Assembly (NCBI RefSeq): GCF_004331915.1
Contig: NZ_CP036528.1
Span: 2,338,273 to 2,402,272 of the forward strand
Direction: 5' to 3'
Origin: Ureibacillus thermophilus
GTDB taxonomy: Bacteria > Bacillota > Bacilli > Bacillales_A > Planococcaceae
DNA: 64,000 bases
Of the stretch, positions 35,091-44,332 are shown piece after piece (within the stretch, counting starts at the first letter, position 1; every line of letters starts with the position of its first letter). The position numbers and the translations under genes were made by a program. Under the pieces are notes generated by a model. That model was not told the DNA's origin, made no database searches, and worked only from the letters and a program-made list of their open reading frames with translations.

Positions 35091-35345
35091 TCAAAATAAA
35101 AAAACCTCGCCCCAAATCAAGGGACGAGGAACATTCGCGGTACCACCCTAGTTATTGCAAATATGCAATCACTTCATTGACATAACGGCATTGGCCGGCA
35201 ATCCTTTACAGAGAATAATCTCTGGTCCCGGACGCTGCTTGCGGGGTGAACTTCAATATTCTACTGCATACATAAGCTTTCAGTCGCGGCTTATGCTCCC
35301 TGTCATGCAGCCGATGAATATTTACTCTTCCCGCTCCAAACGCAT
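35091..35345 (-). promoter_or_regulatory. T-box leader (Phe) controlling pheST
   Basis: The minus strand carries the T-box sequence AGGGTGGTACCGCG (35137-35150) followed by a terminator stem (CCTCGTCCC / GGGGCGAGG) and TTTTTTTA. In stem I the specifier loop reads GAAG-TTC-A between GAATATT and CCCCGC, so the specifier codon is TTC (35248-35250), Phe. Uncharged tRNA-Phe would pair with the T-box bulge and allow read-through into pheS. Confidence 0.95.
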
Positions 35346-35376
35346 TTAACCATATTCAATTATAAATGGAAAAATC

Positions 35377-35841
35377 TTAGTTTATTCTACGATAAATCGC
35401 CAATTGTTTCAAGTGGTCCAAATCTTCCACCCTTCTAAAAACAAATTTCTGATCCGGTTTTTTCCCATTATGTAGCGTCATCATTTCTCCGTCAAAGGAA
35501 GGAATTCGGTGCAATTCAGTTCCGATTAAGGTTGGATTTAGGCTCACATCAATATAATGAATGATTCGATTTTCTTCTTCTTTCACTTCGAATTTTCCTA
35601 CGTAGGCAAGATATCCCCTTGCAGCTTTAGCCATTTCTTCCGTTGTTCCTTGAAGCAAATCACCAGATGCATATGGAGGACGCCCTTTGCGCATTAATTG
35701 GGCAGACACATATCCATCAGGATGATACATAAGATAACCAGTCGGATCCTCCCCTAAAGGATAAATCACCTGCCCATTGGAATCCCTGTCTTCAAATGAA
35801 ATTAACTGCCAAACTCCTATAAGCTGTTCGATTAATTTCAT
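35377..35841 (-). CDS. Lipocalin-like domain protein
   Basis: A 154-residue protein of the lipocalin-like (Lipocalin_5) type. Its opening LIGVWQLISFEDRDSNGQVI, GYLMYHPDGYVSAQLM, YLAYVGKFEV, HYIDVSLNPTLIGTEL and the final KFVFRRVE fit a small beta-barrel that may bind or transform a hydrophobic ligand. The function is unknown. The ATG at 35841 (MKLIEQL) has GAGGAGG upstream; the open frame extends five codons more. It has no signal peptide. Confidence 0.82.
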   Translation of the reverse strand: MKLIEQLIGVWQLISFEDRDSNGQVIYPLGEDPTGYLMYHPDGYVSAQLMRKGRPPYASGDLLQGTTEEMAKAARGYLAYVGKFEVKEEENRIIHYIDVSLNPTLIGTELHRIPSFDGEMMTLHNGKKPDQKFVFRRVEDLDHLKQLAIYRRIN

Positions 35842-36207
35842 AAAAAACCTCCTCATAAAAATTATAAAAATGGGAAATTTTAATTTCCCTCGTAAACCAT
35901 TCGAAATAAGGACAATGCTTATTGTAAAAAGTGATTTAGGAAAAGCTGCTTGAAGTAAATCCAGCTGTTACAGTTTAAAAATTGGAATGATGTATTTTTA
36001 CATAAAAAGGAGTAAATCGTTGTGTGAATACTGCGGAGTGTAAAAACATAAAGAAAGAAAAATTATATTTACATAATTTTGAAGAAGGAGAAAATGAAAA
36101 GGATTTTGTTTTAAGTTTTTTAATGATATAATTTTCAGAATAGTTTGTATATTCAAGTTCATTATATAATGAAACCCCTTTCATGACAACTCCCCATGAA
36201 AAAAAGG

Positions 36208-36283
36208 GCTTGTCTAAAAAGTCCATAAAAACAGAGCGAATGGAGAAAACAATGAGTTTTTCCATTCGCTCTGTTTCCTTATT
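36208..36283. repeat. Long hairpin element at the IS110 break point
   Basis: GGGCTTGTCTAAAAAGTCC is followed by a stem of about 20 bp (AACAGAGCGAATGGA and its complement, loop AATGA). It sits where the IS110 reading frame loses its homology. The first bases resemble the start of the family-2 repeats (GGGCTGTCCAGAAAGTC). Confidence 0.6.
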
Positions 36284-36298
36284 TTTGAAATTGGTTTG

Positions 36299-36682
36299 GG
36301 AATTTTCCTCTTCTTGATAAGTTTGTTCACGTTCAACTCTAAAGTGAGTTTTCGCAAGTTCATGAGCGTCGCTTTTATCTGTTTTTTGTCTCCTCATTGA
36401 AGCCATTTGAATATTCGCTTCGAGTGGGTTAACTCGATAATACATATAACCTTGATCACCTAAGAATCGTTCTAGTGGTTTTGAATATACGCCTGTTGCT
36501 TCAAAGACAATATCAGGGGCCTGTCCATCTTTTTGTGTTAAAGTTATAAGGGTTTCGTTTAATTTCTCGAAAGAGTAACGGTTATGGGTTATTTCACCCT
36601 CATATTCGCATTGACGATAACGGTCGTAAATGACCATTGTACTTTTCCCCATACTGACATCAAATGCCACTACGTGTTTCAT
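36299..36682 (-). pseudogene. IS110-family transposase, N-terminal fragment
   Basis: About 128 residues of the RuvC-like DEDD domain of an IS110-type transposase remain. FDVSMGKSTMVI holds the first Asp, DIVFEATGVYSKPLERFL the Glu, and KTDKSDAHELAKTHF the following Asp residues. Homology ends at about residue 125; the frame then runs on through unrelated sequence (to 35975), and the C-terminal serine domain is missing. The fragment is therefore dead. The change falls at a long hairpin (36208-36283). Confidence 0.85.
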
Positions 36683-36870
36683 ATTTTCTGCCTCTCCTTT
36701 TTAGCCAAACATAGAAGTTCTTCACATTGCCTTATCGATTCCACTTTCTTATACACGGTCTCTATGGACCCAACATACTAAACTGATTCAAATAAGGGTG
36801 TGAAGTTGGTCTGTTTTTAATACGGACTCTATTTGGTCCCAGGAGCTGTTCGACCTTCCTTCACTTCTAC
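36683..36870 (-). mobile_element. Non-coding flank of the IS110 remnant (possible former bridge-RNA region)
   Basis: This stretch of 188 bases upstream of the transposase start has no gene. In IS110 elements the non-coding end upstream of the transposase encodes the bridge RNA. I can point only to position; no specific fold was established, and the outer end of the element was not located. Confidence 0.3.
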
Positions 36871-36874
36871 TATA

Positions 36875-36917
36875 AAAAAATAGTAGCACAAACCTTGGCC
36901 TAGGTCTGTACTACTAA
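36875..36917 (-). terminator. Terminator of the TrmH-type methyltransferase gene
   Basis: On the minus strand TAGTAGTACAGACCT and AGGTTTGTGCTACTA pair (two wobbles) around a short loop, followed by TTTTTTTATA. It lies behind the methyltransferase stop at 36932. Confidence 0.85.
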
Positions 36918-36931
36918 TGTTAGTATGTTTT

Positions 36932-37693
36932 TTATTCCATCAACTTATACAATAAAATTCCGGTTGCAACTGCCACATTCAGAGATTCTGCTTGCCCGTA
37001 AATTGGGATTATTACGTTTTGATCGGTTTTCTCCAACAATTCCGGTTGGACGCCGCTGCCTTCATTTCCTACAATTAAAGCAAATTTTTCATGCTTATCG
37101 AGATTGCGGTAATCAACCGCATTCTCAAGGGCCGTACCGTAAATTGGAATCTGTCTTTCCTTCAATGCTTCAATCCAATCCAACAAATTTCCTCGAAGGA
37201 CTGGAAGATGGAAATGGGAGCCTTGGGCGGAACGCAATGTTTTTGGATTGTATAAATCTGCACAGCCTTTTCCTAAAATAACCGCATCGATTCCAGCTGC
37301 GTCTGCTGTGCGTACCATTGTGCCGATATTACCTGGATCTTGGACGCTATCGATGAGAAGCAATTTTGTCCATTTGAATTTTTCTGCTTCAGAAATATCA
37401 CTCTGTTTGCAATGGGCAAAAATACCTTGGGACGTTTCGGTTTCGGCGATTTCCTTTGCCACCGCTTCCGTCACTTCCACAAGCTGAACATCATCCAATG
37501 ACCATCTAAGGGGAAGGTCCACATCTTCCCGTTTGATAATCTGAATGATTTGTTCTTTATTTTTCAATGCTTCTTCCACTAAATGAAAACCTTCCACAAT
37601 ATATTCGCCAGTCTTATCCCGTTCTTTTTTTGTGGAAACGAGTTTTTTCCAATGTTTGACTAATGCATTTTGCTTTGATTCAATCCGCTTCAT
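36932..37693 (-). CDS. TrmH/SpoU family RNA 2'-O-methyltransferase (YsgA-like)
   Basis: A 253-residue SPOUT methyltransferase. The N-terminal RNA-binding part (about 1-95) is followed by the knotted domain with motif 1 LLLIDSVQDPGNIGTMVRTADA, motif 2 FALIVGNEGSGV and motif 3 IPIYGQAESLNVAVATGILLY. It likely methylates a ribose in rRNA or tRNA using S-adenosylmethionine; the target base is not visible. B. subtilis ysgA occupies the same place upstream of pheS. Confidence 0.92.
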   Translation of the reverse strand: MKRIESKQNALVKHWKKLVSTKKERDKTGEYIVEGFHLVEEALKNKEQIIQIIKREDVDLPLRWSLDDVQLVEVTEAVAKEIAETETSQGIFAHCKQSDISEAEKFKWTKLLLIDSVQDPGNIGTMVRTADAAGIDAVILGKGCADLYNPKTLRSAQGSHFHLPVLRGNLLDWIEALKERQIPIYGTALENAVDYRNLDKHEKFALIVGNEGSGVQPELLEKTDQNVIIPIYGQAESLNVAVATGILLYKLME

Positions 37694-37709
37694 AAGTTAA
37701 AGACCGCCT

Positions 37710-38828
37710 TTATTTCATTGTTTTGATTTCTCGATTTAATTCGAACAATGCTGTGCTAAGCTTTTGAATATCCTCTTCCTTCGTATGGATGCCAAAGGAG
37801 ATGCGGAAAAATGTGCGCGCTTCTTGTAAACTGCGCCCCATGGCAAGCATCGCCTTAGTGCCGGATTTGCTGTGAATATCGCAGGCACTTCCTGTGGAAA
37901 TGCAAATCCCTTTTTCATTTAATCTCAGCATCACATACTGCCCTTCTGCACCCTTCATGCATAAGCCGCAAATGCTTGGGAGCTGATGGGCTTCATCTGA
38001 TTCAATAAAATAGCAGCAAGTTTCTTGAATCGCTTCTTTTAATTGAATCCGAAGTTTCCAATATTGATTGAGATCATATTTAAAATGTTCCACACTTTTG
38101 GCAAAGGCATAAATGGCCGGCGTATCGACCGTGCCGCCTCTCAATCCCCTTTCGTGGGTTATCCCTGGATATAGGGGCAATATCCTTCTTCGCGGATTTA
38201 AATATACCGCACCGCAGCCTTTTGGTCCACCAATTTTATGGGCAGACACAGTGATGGCATCAACGTATGAGGAAAACTCCGAGATATCCAATTTGCAAAA
38301 GGATTGTACACAATCTACATGATAGGGAATGTTGTATGTTTGTGCAACTTTTGCAATCTCAAGCACCGGTTGGATGATTCCAATTTCAGAATTGACATGC
38401 TGAATGGAAATAAGTGCAGTATCCGGTCGAATCGATTTTTTCAGCAAGTCTAAATCGATTATCCCTTTTTCAGCAAGCGGCAGCCTTGTTATTTCATATC
38501 CTTCTCTTTCCAGCGTATTCATGGCCGCATGAATGCTCGTATGCTCCGCCATTGAAGTAATGATATGTTTTCCTTTTCCAGCACGGGCAAGGGACAAAAT
38601 CGCCAAAATATTTCCTTCCGTACCTCCACCCGTAAAAATAACACCATCCCGAGGAACGCCCATTTTTTCCGCAATTACATCCCTTGAATTTTCCAAAAGA
38701 AACGCAGCTTGTCCTCCTGCGTCGTGCAAGCTTGACGCATTGCCGAACACTTCCTTGCTAGCAATGCAATAGGCATCAATACTTTCATCCAGCATGGGCG
38801 TTGTGGCCGCATAGTCTAAATAAATCAT
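37710..38828 (-). CDS. nifS: Cysteine desulfurase NifS (NAD-biosynthesis type)
   Basis: A 372-residue PLP-dependent desulfurase. The PLP lysine lies in VSAHKIGGPKGCGAVYL and the catalytic cysteine in CISTGSACDIHSKSGTKAML. HVNSEIGIIQP and HVDCVQSFCKLDI are cofactor-contacting segments. It lies divergent to nadC-nadA and probably builds the [4Fe-4S] cluster of NadA, as proposed for B. subtilis NifS. The nadR repressor gene that normally follows nifS is not in the window. Confidence 0.92.
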   Translation of the reverse strand: MIYLDYAATTPMLDESIDAYCIASKEVFGNASSLHDAGGQAAFLLENSRDVIAEKMGVPRDGVIFTGGGTEGNILAILSLARAGKGKHIITSMAEHTSIHAAMNTLEREGYEITRLPLAEKGIIDLDLLKKSIRPDTALISIQHVNSEIGIIQPVLEIAKVAQTYNIPYHVDCVQSFCKLDISEFSSYVDAITVSAHKIGGPKGCGAVYLNPRRRILPLYPGITHERGLRGGTVDTPAIYAFAKSVEHFKYDLNQYWKLRIQLKEAIQETCCYFIESDEAHQLPSICGLCMKGAEGQYVMLRLNEKGICISTGSACDIHSKSGTKAMLAMGRSLQEARTFFRISFGIHTKEEDIQKLSTALFELNREIKTMK

Positions 38829-38907
38829 AAAAATTCCCCGTTTCTACAAATGATAACTATTAGCTGTATGATAGAAAAGCTTGTTTTATCCTTTATTTTA
38901 TGTAAAT

Positions 38908-38925
38908 ATAGATGTCAAGACAACT
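38908..38925. promoter_or_regulatory. Possible NiaR/NadR operator upstream of nadC and nifS
   Basis: The divergent region between nifS and nadC contains ATAGATGTCAAGACAACT, with an inverted GTC/GAC core. A NAD-dependent repressor site would be expected here; the match to a known consensus is from memory and weak. Confidence 0.25.
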
Positions 38926-38980
38926 GCAAATAATTTAAATACTTTTCATAAGAGCATATGACTATGCGAGGGATAAAAAT

Positions 38981-39829
38981 ATGAACCACATTCAATTAAA
39001 GGAAATGTTGAAACAGTTTTTCAATGAAGATATTGGAGATGGCGACCTTTCCAGCGAAACGATTTTCTCGAGCAAGGAGAAAGGCTCATTCACTTTCTAT
39101 GCAAAAGAAGAAGGCATTTTTTGTGGAGCGGACATCATCGAAACGGGATTTCACTTGCTTGACCCAACCTTGCAAATCACCTTGTTGAAAGAGGACGGCG
39201 ATGAACTTCGGAAGGGGGACCAAATCGCCGTCATTGAAGGCTCAATGCGCAGCCTCTTAAGCGGCGAACGGGTGATTCTAAATTTAATTCAACGGATGAG
39301 CGGCATTGCAACAAACGCAAGAAAAGCGGTCGAGTTAACAAAAGGAACAAAGGCAAAAATTTGCGACACCCGAAAAACGATGCCAGGCCTAAGAATGCTT
39401 GATAAATACGCTGTAAGGACGGGAGGCGCCTATAACCATCGGAGCGGTTTATATGACTGCATCATGCTAAAGGACAATCATATTGCCCTTGCCGGAAGCA
39501 TTACAAAAGCGGTGAAGTTGGCAAGGTCTAAAATCAGCCATACGGTGAAAATCGAAGTGGAAATTGAAACGAAAGAGCAATTGTTGGAAGCGATAGAAGC
39601 GGGGGCAGACATCATCATGTTTGACAACCGCACGCCGGAAGAAATTAAAGCATGGCTCCCTCTTGTGCCAGAACACATCGCAACGGAAGCATCCGGCGGG
39701 ATTACGTTAGACAACTTGCAAAGCTATGCAAAATCCGGCGTGGAATGGATTTCCCTCGGCTTTCTTACCCATTCAGTAAAAGCATTAGATATCAGCGCAT
39801 TAGTAAAAAGAAAGGATGTTGAACAATGA
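38981..39829 (+). CDS. nadC: Nicotinate-nucleotide pyrophosphorylase (quinolinate phosphoribosyltransferase)
   Basis: The 282-residue enzyme converts quinolinate and PRPP to nicotinate mononucleotide in de novo NAD synthesis. Conserved segments: [60 protein letters not shown] (PRPP and quinolinate contacts), [28 protein letters not shown] and [15 protein letters not shown] precedes the ATG. It overlaps nadA by four bases (ATGA). Confidence 0.96.
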   Translation: MNHIQLKEMLKQFFNEDIGDGDLSSETIFSSKEKGSFTFYAKEEGIFCGADIIETGFHLLDPTLQITLLKEDGDELRKGDQIAVIEGSMRSLLSGERVILNLIQRMSGIATNARKAVELTKGTKAKICDTRKTMPGLRMLDKYAVRTGGAYNHRSGLYDCIMLKDNHIALAGSITKAVKLARSKISHTVKIEVEIETKEQLLEAIEAGADIIMFDNRTPEEIKAWLPLVPEHIATEASGGITLDNLQSYAKSGVEWISLGFLTHSVKALDISALVKRKDVEQ

Positions 39830-40923
39830 TTTGCACTCTGCCGACATTCGGGATGCTGCCTGAAGAATACCGGCATCTTTCCCGGGAAGAAATGGAACAA
39901 CGGGTTTATGAAATAAAAAAACAATTGGGAAAAGAGTTATTTATACCCGCTCACCATTATCAAAAAGATGAAATCATTCAATTTGCCGATGCCATCGGTG
40001 ACTCCTTGCAGCTCGCCCAAGCAGCGGCAAAAAATAAAGAAGCAAAACATATCGTTTTTTGCGGCGTACACTTTATGGCTGAAACGGCTGATATGTTGAC
40101 CACGGAAGAACAAATCGTTTATTTGCCGGATTTGCGGGCAGGCTGTTCCATGGCGGATATGGCCAATATTTATCAAACAGAGGAAGCATGGGAAAAGCTG
40201 ACATCCATTTTCGGAGATACCATCCTCCCTTTAACCTACGTCAACTCAACTGCAGCGATTAAGGCTTTTACCGGCCGAAATGGCGGCGCTTGCGTCACAT
40301 CATCCAATGCGAAAAAAATGGTGGAATGGGCTTTTACCCAAAAAGAACGGATTTTCTTCTTGCCCGATCAGCATTTAGGCAGAAATTGCGCCTATGAATT
40401 AGGCATTCCACTGGAGCAAATGGCCGTGTGGGACCCGATTTCCGGAGATTTAAGCTATGAAGGAGATTTACAAAACATCAAAGTCATTTTATGGGATGGC
40501 TATTGTTCCGTCCACCAAGGTTTTACCGTGGAAAATGTTCAGGAAGTCCGAAAAAAATATCCGGATATGACTGTCATTGTTCATCCGGAATGCGCGTTTG
40601 AAGTAGTTCAAGCAGCAGACCTATCCGGTTCTACAAAATTCATCGTCGATACAATTCAAAAAGCTCCGGCCGGCTCCAGCTGGGCTATTGGAACGGAAAT
40701 GAACTTAGTAAAACGCATAATCGCAGAACACAAAGATAAGTACATTATCTGCTTAAATGACAATATGTGCCCGTGCTTGACGATGAACCGAATCGATTTG
40801 CCGCATCTTCTTTGGGCGCTTGACATAATTATTAAAGGCGAACAGGGAAATGTCATCAAAGTAGATGAAAGCACAACAAAAGAAGCTTTGTTGGCGTTAG
40901 ATCGCATGCTTCAGTTGGCATAA
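39826..40923 (+). CDS. nadA: Quinolinate synthase A
   Basis: The 365-residue [4Fe-4S] enzyme condenses iminoaspartate with dihydroxyacetone phosphate to quinolinate. Cluster cysteines are likely those in [29 protein letters not shown] and [40 protein letters not shown] and [13 protein letters not shown] are family hallmarks. It needs iminoaspartate from L-aspartate oxidase (NadB), whose gene is not in this cluster. A small spore protein gene follows. Confidence 0.95.
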   Translation: MICTLPTFGMLPEEYRHLSREEMEQRVYEIKKQLGKELFIPAHHYQKDEIIQFADAIGDSLQLAQAAAKNKEAKHIVFCGVHFMAETADMLTTEEQIVYLPDLRAGCSMADMANIYQTEEAWEKLTSIFGDTILPLTYVNSTAAIKAFTGRNGGACVTSSNAKKMVEWAFTQKERIFFLPDQHLGRNCAYELGIPLEQMAVWDPISGDLSYEGDLQNIKVILWDGYCSVHQGFTVENVQEVRKKYPDMTVIVHPECAFEVVQAADLSGSTKFIVDTIQKAPAGSSWAIGTEMNLVKRIIAEHKDKYIICLNDNMCPCLTMNRIDLPHLLWALDIIIKGEQGNVIKVDESTTKEALLALDRMLQLA

Positions 40924-40997
40924 TTGCAAGAATGAATGAAAAGAAACGCATAATTTCTTCGAGTGGAAACAAACTACTACTCGAGGAGGCGAATGGG

Positions 40998-41207
40998 ATG
41001 AACTTTCAAATTCGAGAAGCCATTACATCCAATGTAAAAGGAGATAGTCCTGAAGAATTCCGTGAAACGATTCAAGATGCCATTGCCCGCGGTGATGAAC
41101 ATCTTCTTCCTGGACTTGGCGTCTTCTTGGAGAAGTGGTGGCAAAATTCCAGCACAGAAGAACAATCCAAATTTACTGAAACCTTGTCTAAAGTATTTCA
41201 AAACTAA
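40998..41207 (+). CDS. sspI: Small acid-soluble spore protein SspI
   Basis: The 69-residue SspI family spore protein starts MNFQIREAITSNVKGDSPEE and carries the family block IQDAIARGDEHLLPGLGVFLE. GGAGG lies before this ATG; the open frame runs further upstream, but that extra part has no homology and no ribosome site. In B. subtilis sspI is sigma-G dependent and lies next to ysgA. Here nifS and nadC-nadA lie between. No convincing sigma-G promoter was seen upstream. Confidence 0.9.
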   Translation: MNFQIREAITSNVKGDSPEEFRETIQDAIARGDEHLLPGLGVFLEKWWQNSSTEEQSKFTETLSKVFQN

Positions 41208-41236
41208 AGGGCTGGAAAAACTCCAAGCCCTTTTAT
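41206..41236 (+). terminator. Terminator of sspI, shared with the MarR gene
   Basis: AAAGGGCT (41206-41213) and AGCCCTTT (41226-41233) form a stem extended by GGA/TCC, with TTTTATATT on the plus strand. It overlaps the 3' end of the convergent MarR gene. Confidence 0.75.
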
Positions 41237-41643
41237 ATTCCCCATTCCATTTTTAATATTTCTTTTAGCCTTTTTACATTCATTTCCCCAATTTCTTCTG
41301 CAATCATCTTCTCCAATTCCTTCTTTAATGCAAGATGCTTCTCATAACATCTCTCTCCTAAAGGGGTCAGTTCAATAGATTTATCCCTTAAATTAGCTTT
41401 TTTCGTTTCCACTAATTCTTTTTCTTCTAGTTGTTTAATAAATTTATGGGTTGCCTGGCGCGTAAAAGGAAGCCGCTTTGCTACATGGGAAATAAGAGGC
41501 TTATTTTTATAAACCCTTTCCAAAATGGAAAATTCTGAATTTGTAATGGGCATATCGCTAATTGCCTGCCATTTTTCGCTTTTTGTTTTGGATAATAATG
41601 AAGATTTTTCTTGAAGCAAATCGACTAATAAATCCCCCATCAT
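41233..41643 (-). CDS. MarR-family transcriptional regulator
   Basis: A 136-residue winged-helix regulator. The DNA-binding region runs from about 45 to 105 (NSEFSILERVYKNKPLISHV, AKRLPFTRQATHKFIKQLEE, then KELVETKKANLRDKSIELTPLG as the wing). Target genes and ligand are unknown. It has no operon partner; the SLH protein gene is divergent 175 bases away and is a candidate target. The second of two adjacent ATG codons is also possible as the start. Confidence 0.87.
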   Translation of the reverse strand: MMGDLLVDLLQEKSSLLSKTKSEKWQAISDMPITNSEFSILERVYKNKPLISHVAKRLPFTRQATHKFIKQLEEKELVETKKANLRDKSIELTPLGERCYEKHLALKKELEKMIAEEIGEMNVKRLKEILKMEWGI

Positions 41644-41818
41644 CTCACCCCTCTGTTTAGCTTAAGGTATTATCTTACAGATAAAGAAATTTCTATATCT
41701 TCTATCATACCGGAATGTGACCTTTTCGTCATTTACCGAAAAAACAATAAAGTTTATACTACTAGATGAAAATAGCAAATATTTCATAAGATCAGCTGAT
41801 TTTAAGGAGGGAAAGACA

Positions 41819-42922
41819 ATGGAAGGTAAATTTAGGTGGAAAAGAATGCTCTTCTATAGTTTTTTTATTGGCTTTATTATTTTTTTCATAAACGTAAAAA
41901 TTGGATTTGCTGCCACTTTCCGTGACGTTCCTGACAGCCATCCATCGGCACTGGAAATCAATTTTTTAGTGGAAACAGGGATTATTAAAGGATATCCGGA
42001 TCAAACTTTCAAACCTTCCAACAACGTGACCAATTCCCAAGTCGCTTTAATGATTGCTAGATCATTGAAGCTGGATTTAAACAATCGTCCAAATCCAGGA
42101 TTTAAAGATTTATCGAAAGTCGATGCAGATACTTATAAAGCCATAGTGGCGGTTGTTGATGAAGGGATATTCCCGAAAGGCGAAAACTTTCGCCCAGGCG
42201 AGCCCATCACTCGAGGCGAAATGGCGCAAGTTTTAGTCAATGCCTTCCATCTAAAAGGTTCAAGCAAGCAGCAATTTAAAGATGTTCCAAAAAACAGCAA
42301 ATATTATCAAGCCATTAACACGTTAGCCGCAAACAACATCACAACGGGCTATGAAGATGGCACCTTTAAGCCAAATCAACCCCTCACCCGCGCTCACTTT
42401 TCCACTTTCCTGTCGCGCGTTCTTGAGCCGGATTTCATTCCAGTTTCGAGCGGTTATGGCTACAATAAAGACTACCAATACATATATGAATTGTATGAAG
42501 ATTATACGTCTCGAGACTACTTTACCTATTTGTCATCAGATACTTCAGGGGATTGGTGGTTTGTTTCCGATGAAAACAATCAGGGAATCAAGTATGTCAA
42601 TCATGTAGATCAAAAAGGGTTCACCTTTAAAGGATACTTAGAGAATGGAGAAGTCGTTACGGATTTTTATATTCCCTATCCAGTAAAACTTGGCGCGAGC
42701 TGGTCTTATGCTTATAAAAACGGTTTTCGGCCGGTTACTTACATTGTGACAAGCATGACTGAAAGGATGACAACCCCTGCCGGAACATTTTCATCATTAA
42801 TGGAAATTGTCAGTTCCGATGGGTTCCAATATTATTATTCAAAAGAATATGGGCATATTTGCACAAAAGATTTAAAAACCAATAGCATTGTATATCAATT
42901 AATTCAGTTGAAGAAAAGATAA
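41819..42922 (+). CDS. SLH-domain cell-surface protein
   Basis: A 367-residue exported protein. After a signal peptide (about 1-31, ending KIGFAA) come three S-layer-homology repeats: TFRDVPDSHPSALEINFLVE (about 32-90), GFKDLSKVDADTYKAIVAVV (about 98-155) and QFKDVPKNSKYYQAINTLAA (about 160-212). They bind pyruvylated wall polymer. The C-terminal 155 residues, rich in Tyr and Trp, match nothing I recognise; they look like an extracellular beta domain. The ATG at 41819 has AAGGAGGG upstream; the longer frame lacks a ribosome site. Confidence 0.9.
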   Translation: MEGKFRWKRMLFYSFFIGFIIFFINVKIGFAATFRDVPDSHPSALEINFLVETGIIKGYPDQTFKPSNNVTNSQVALMIARSLKLDLNNRPNPGFKDLSKVDADTYKAIVAVVDEGIFPKGENFRPGEPITRGEMAQVLVNAFHLKGSSKQQFKDVPKNSKYYQAINTLAANNITTGYEDGTFKPNQPLTRAHFSTFLSRVLEPDFIPVSSGYGYNKDYQYIYELYEDYTSRDYFTYLSSDTSGDWWFVSDENNQGIKYVNHVDQKGFTFKGYLENGEVVTDFYIPYPVKLGASWSYAYKNGFRPVTYIVTSMTERMTTPAGTFSSLMEIVSSDGFQYYYSKEYGHICTKDLKTNSIVYQLIQLKKR

Positions 42923-42930
42923 ATAAGGCT

Positions 42931-42976
42931 TGAAAAAAGGCAATCCAGCGCCTCCCGGATTGCCTTGAATTTTTTA
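42931..42976 (+). terminator. Terminator of the SLH protein gene
   Basis: AAGGCAATCC (42937-42946) and GGATTGCCTT (42957-42966) form a perfect 10-bp stem followed by GAATTTTTTAT. T-rich flanks on both sides make it bidirectional, so it also suits argF. Confidence 0.88.
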
Positions 42977-43099
42977 TATTCTTACGATGCTTCATTCCAC
43001 TCCCTGAACTCCGCATCGAATATAAACAATTTTCATTTTCCCATTCCCCTGCCGTTTCCACTATCAGGGCAGAGGGCAATAGCTTTTCTTACGCATGAA

Positions 43100-44065
43100 T
43101 TAAGCAAGTAATGATAGAAGCACCGCTTTTTGCGCATGCAGTCTGTTTTCTGCCTGTTCAAAAACGTAAGAATTAGGTCCATCGATAACAGATGTTGCCA
43201 CTTCTTCTTCACGATGGGCTGGCAAGCAGTGCATAAACATGAAATCAGGTTTTGCATGAGCCACCAATTCATCGTTAATTTGATAGCCTTGGAAGTCTTT
43301 TAAGCGTTGAGCAGCTTCCTCTTCTTGACCCATGCTAGTCCATACGTCTGTATACACCACATCCGCATCTTTCACTGCTTCCACAGGATCATTTGTGATG
43401 GTGATAGTGCTTCCATTTTTCTCTGCAATCGCTTGAGCTTTTTTCATGATTTCTGCATTTGGCTCATAGCCTTTCGGAGTGGCAACAACAATATTCATTC
43501 CAACATGGGCACTAGCTACCACCAATGAATGGGCAACGTTATTACCATCGCCAACATAAGCAGTTTTCAAACCTCTTAATGTGCCTTTATTTTCAACGAT
43601 TGTTTCAAGATCAGCTAAAGCTTGGCAAGGATGGTATAAATCTGTTAAACCATTAATGACTGGAATAGTTGCATACTCTGCTAATTCCTCTACCATTTTA
43701 TGTGAATTGGCGCGGATCATAACCCCATCTAAATATCCAGATAAAACAAGACCTGTATCTGAAATTGGTTCTCCACGTCCAAGCTGCATATCTCTTGCAT
43801 GAAGGAAAATCGCTTTTCCACCTAATTGATGCATTCCTACTTCAAAGGAAATGCGTGTACGTGTGGAGTTTTTCTCGAAAATCATTCCAAGCACTTTTCC
43901 ATCTAGAAGCTTTGGACATTTACCGTTTTTTGTTACTTTTTTCATTTTTGTTGCAAGGGTAAGCAACTCTTGCACTTCTTCACTTGTATAATCAAGCAGC
44001 GTTAATAAATCTTTGCCCTTTAAACTGGAAACGGGCTTTAGCTGCACTTCCTCCAATAATTTCAT
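43100..44065 (-). CDS. argF: Ornithine carbamoyltransferase
   Basis: The 321-residue enzyme joins ornithine and carbamoyl phosphate to citrulline in arginine synthesis. Carbamoyl-phosphate binding is at [13 protein letters not shown], with [14 protein letters not shown] and the ornithine/cysteine loop [24 protein letters not shown] is also conserved. It stands alone, away from other arg genes, with a good promoter and an ARG box upstream. I call it argF rather than the catabolic arcB because of that site and the absence of arcA or arcC. Confidence 0.93.
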   Translation of the reverse strand: MKLLEEVQLKPVSSLKGKDLLTLLDYTSEEVQELLTLATKMKKVTKNGKCPKLLDGKVLGMIFEKNSTRTRISFEVGMHQLGGKAIFLHARDMQLGRGEPISDTGLVLSGYLDGVMIRANSHKMVEELAEYATIPVINGLTDLYHPCQALADLETIVENKGTLRGLKTAYVGDGNNVAHSLVVASAHVGMNIVVATPKGYEPNAEIMKKAQAIAEKNGSTITITNDPVEAVKDADVVYTDVWTSMGQEEEAAQRLKDFQGYQINDELVAHAKPDFMFMHCLPAHREEEVATSVIDGPNSYVFEQAENRLHAQKAVLLSLLA

Positions 44066-44102
44066 TTATCAATTTCCGCTCCTTCATTCATTTGATGCTT
44101 TC

Positions 44103-44131
44103 ATTATACATTTGTATATTTATAGAATCAA
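44103..44131 (-). promoter_or_regulatory. Sigma-A promoter of argF
   Basis: TTGATT (44126-44131) and TATAAT (44103-44108) are 17 bases apart on the minus strand, 38 bases before the argF start. Confidence 0.75.
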
Positions 44132-44185
44132 GTGTATTTTTATTATTTTTTAACTTTTTTACCGAAAAAATATTATTCAAATTGA

Positions 44186-44202
44186 ATGAATAAAAATGCA
44201 TG
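44186..44202. promoter_or_regulatory. ARG box (ArgR/AhrC operator) near argF
   Basis: ATGAATAAAAATGCATG matches the Bacillus ARG-box pattern CATGAATAAAAATGCAAG closely. It lies about 55 bases upstream of the argF -35. Confidence 0.6.
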
Positions 44203-44301
44203 TATATTTAAGATAAAAAGATTAGTTTTTTATAAATATTCGGAGAAATTGCTTAATTTTCCTTGGAAATGCGCTGAATGATGCATAAAAATGATTTTGG
44301 G

Positions 44302-44332
44302 TATAAAAAAAAGAGAGGTGCTAAGCCCTCTC
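44302..44332 (-). terminator. Terminator of the dUTPase-M42 peptidase unit
   Basis: GAGAGG (44313-44318) and CCTCTC (44327-44332) pair around GCTTAGCA. On the minus strand TTTTTTTTATAC follows. The stem overlaps the stop codon of the peptidase gene. Confidence 0.8.

Noticed and set aside
35975-36298. C-terminal 108 residues of the IS110 frame as real protein
   Set aside because: They are read from the inserted hairpin and intergenic sequence and show no similarity to the transposase C-terminal domain.
36883-36917. Hairpin as bridge RNA of the IS110 remnant
   Set aside because: It is followed by a T run in the orientation of the methyltransferase gene and lies directly behind its stop, so it is best explained as that gene's terminator.
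38113-38772. Forward frames opposite nifS
   Set aside because: They are shadows of the conserved cysteine desulfurase gene, without starts or ribosome sites.
40923-40997. Sigma-G promoter before sspI
   Set aside because: CATAATT occurs at 40949, but no acceptable -35 at 17-18 bases could be found.
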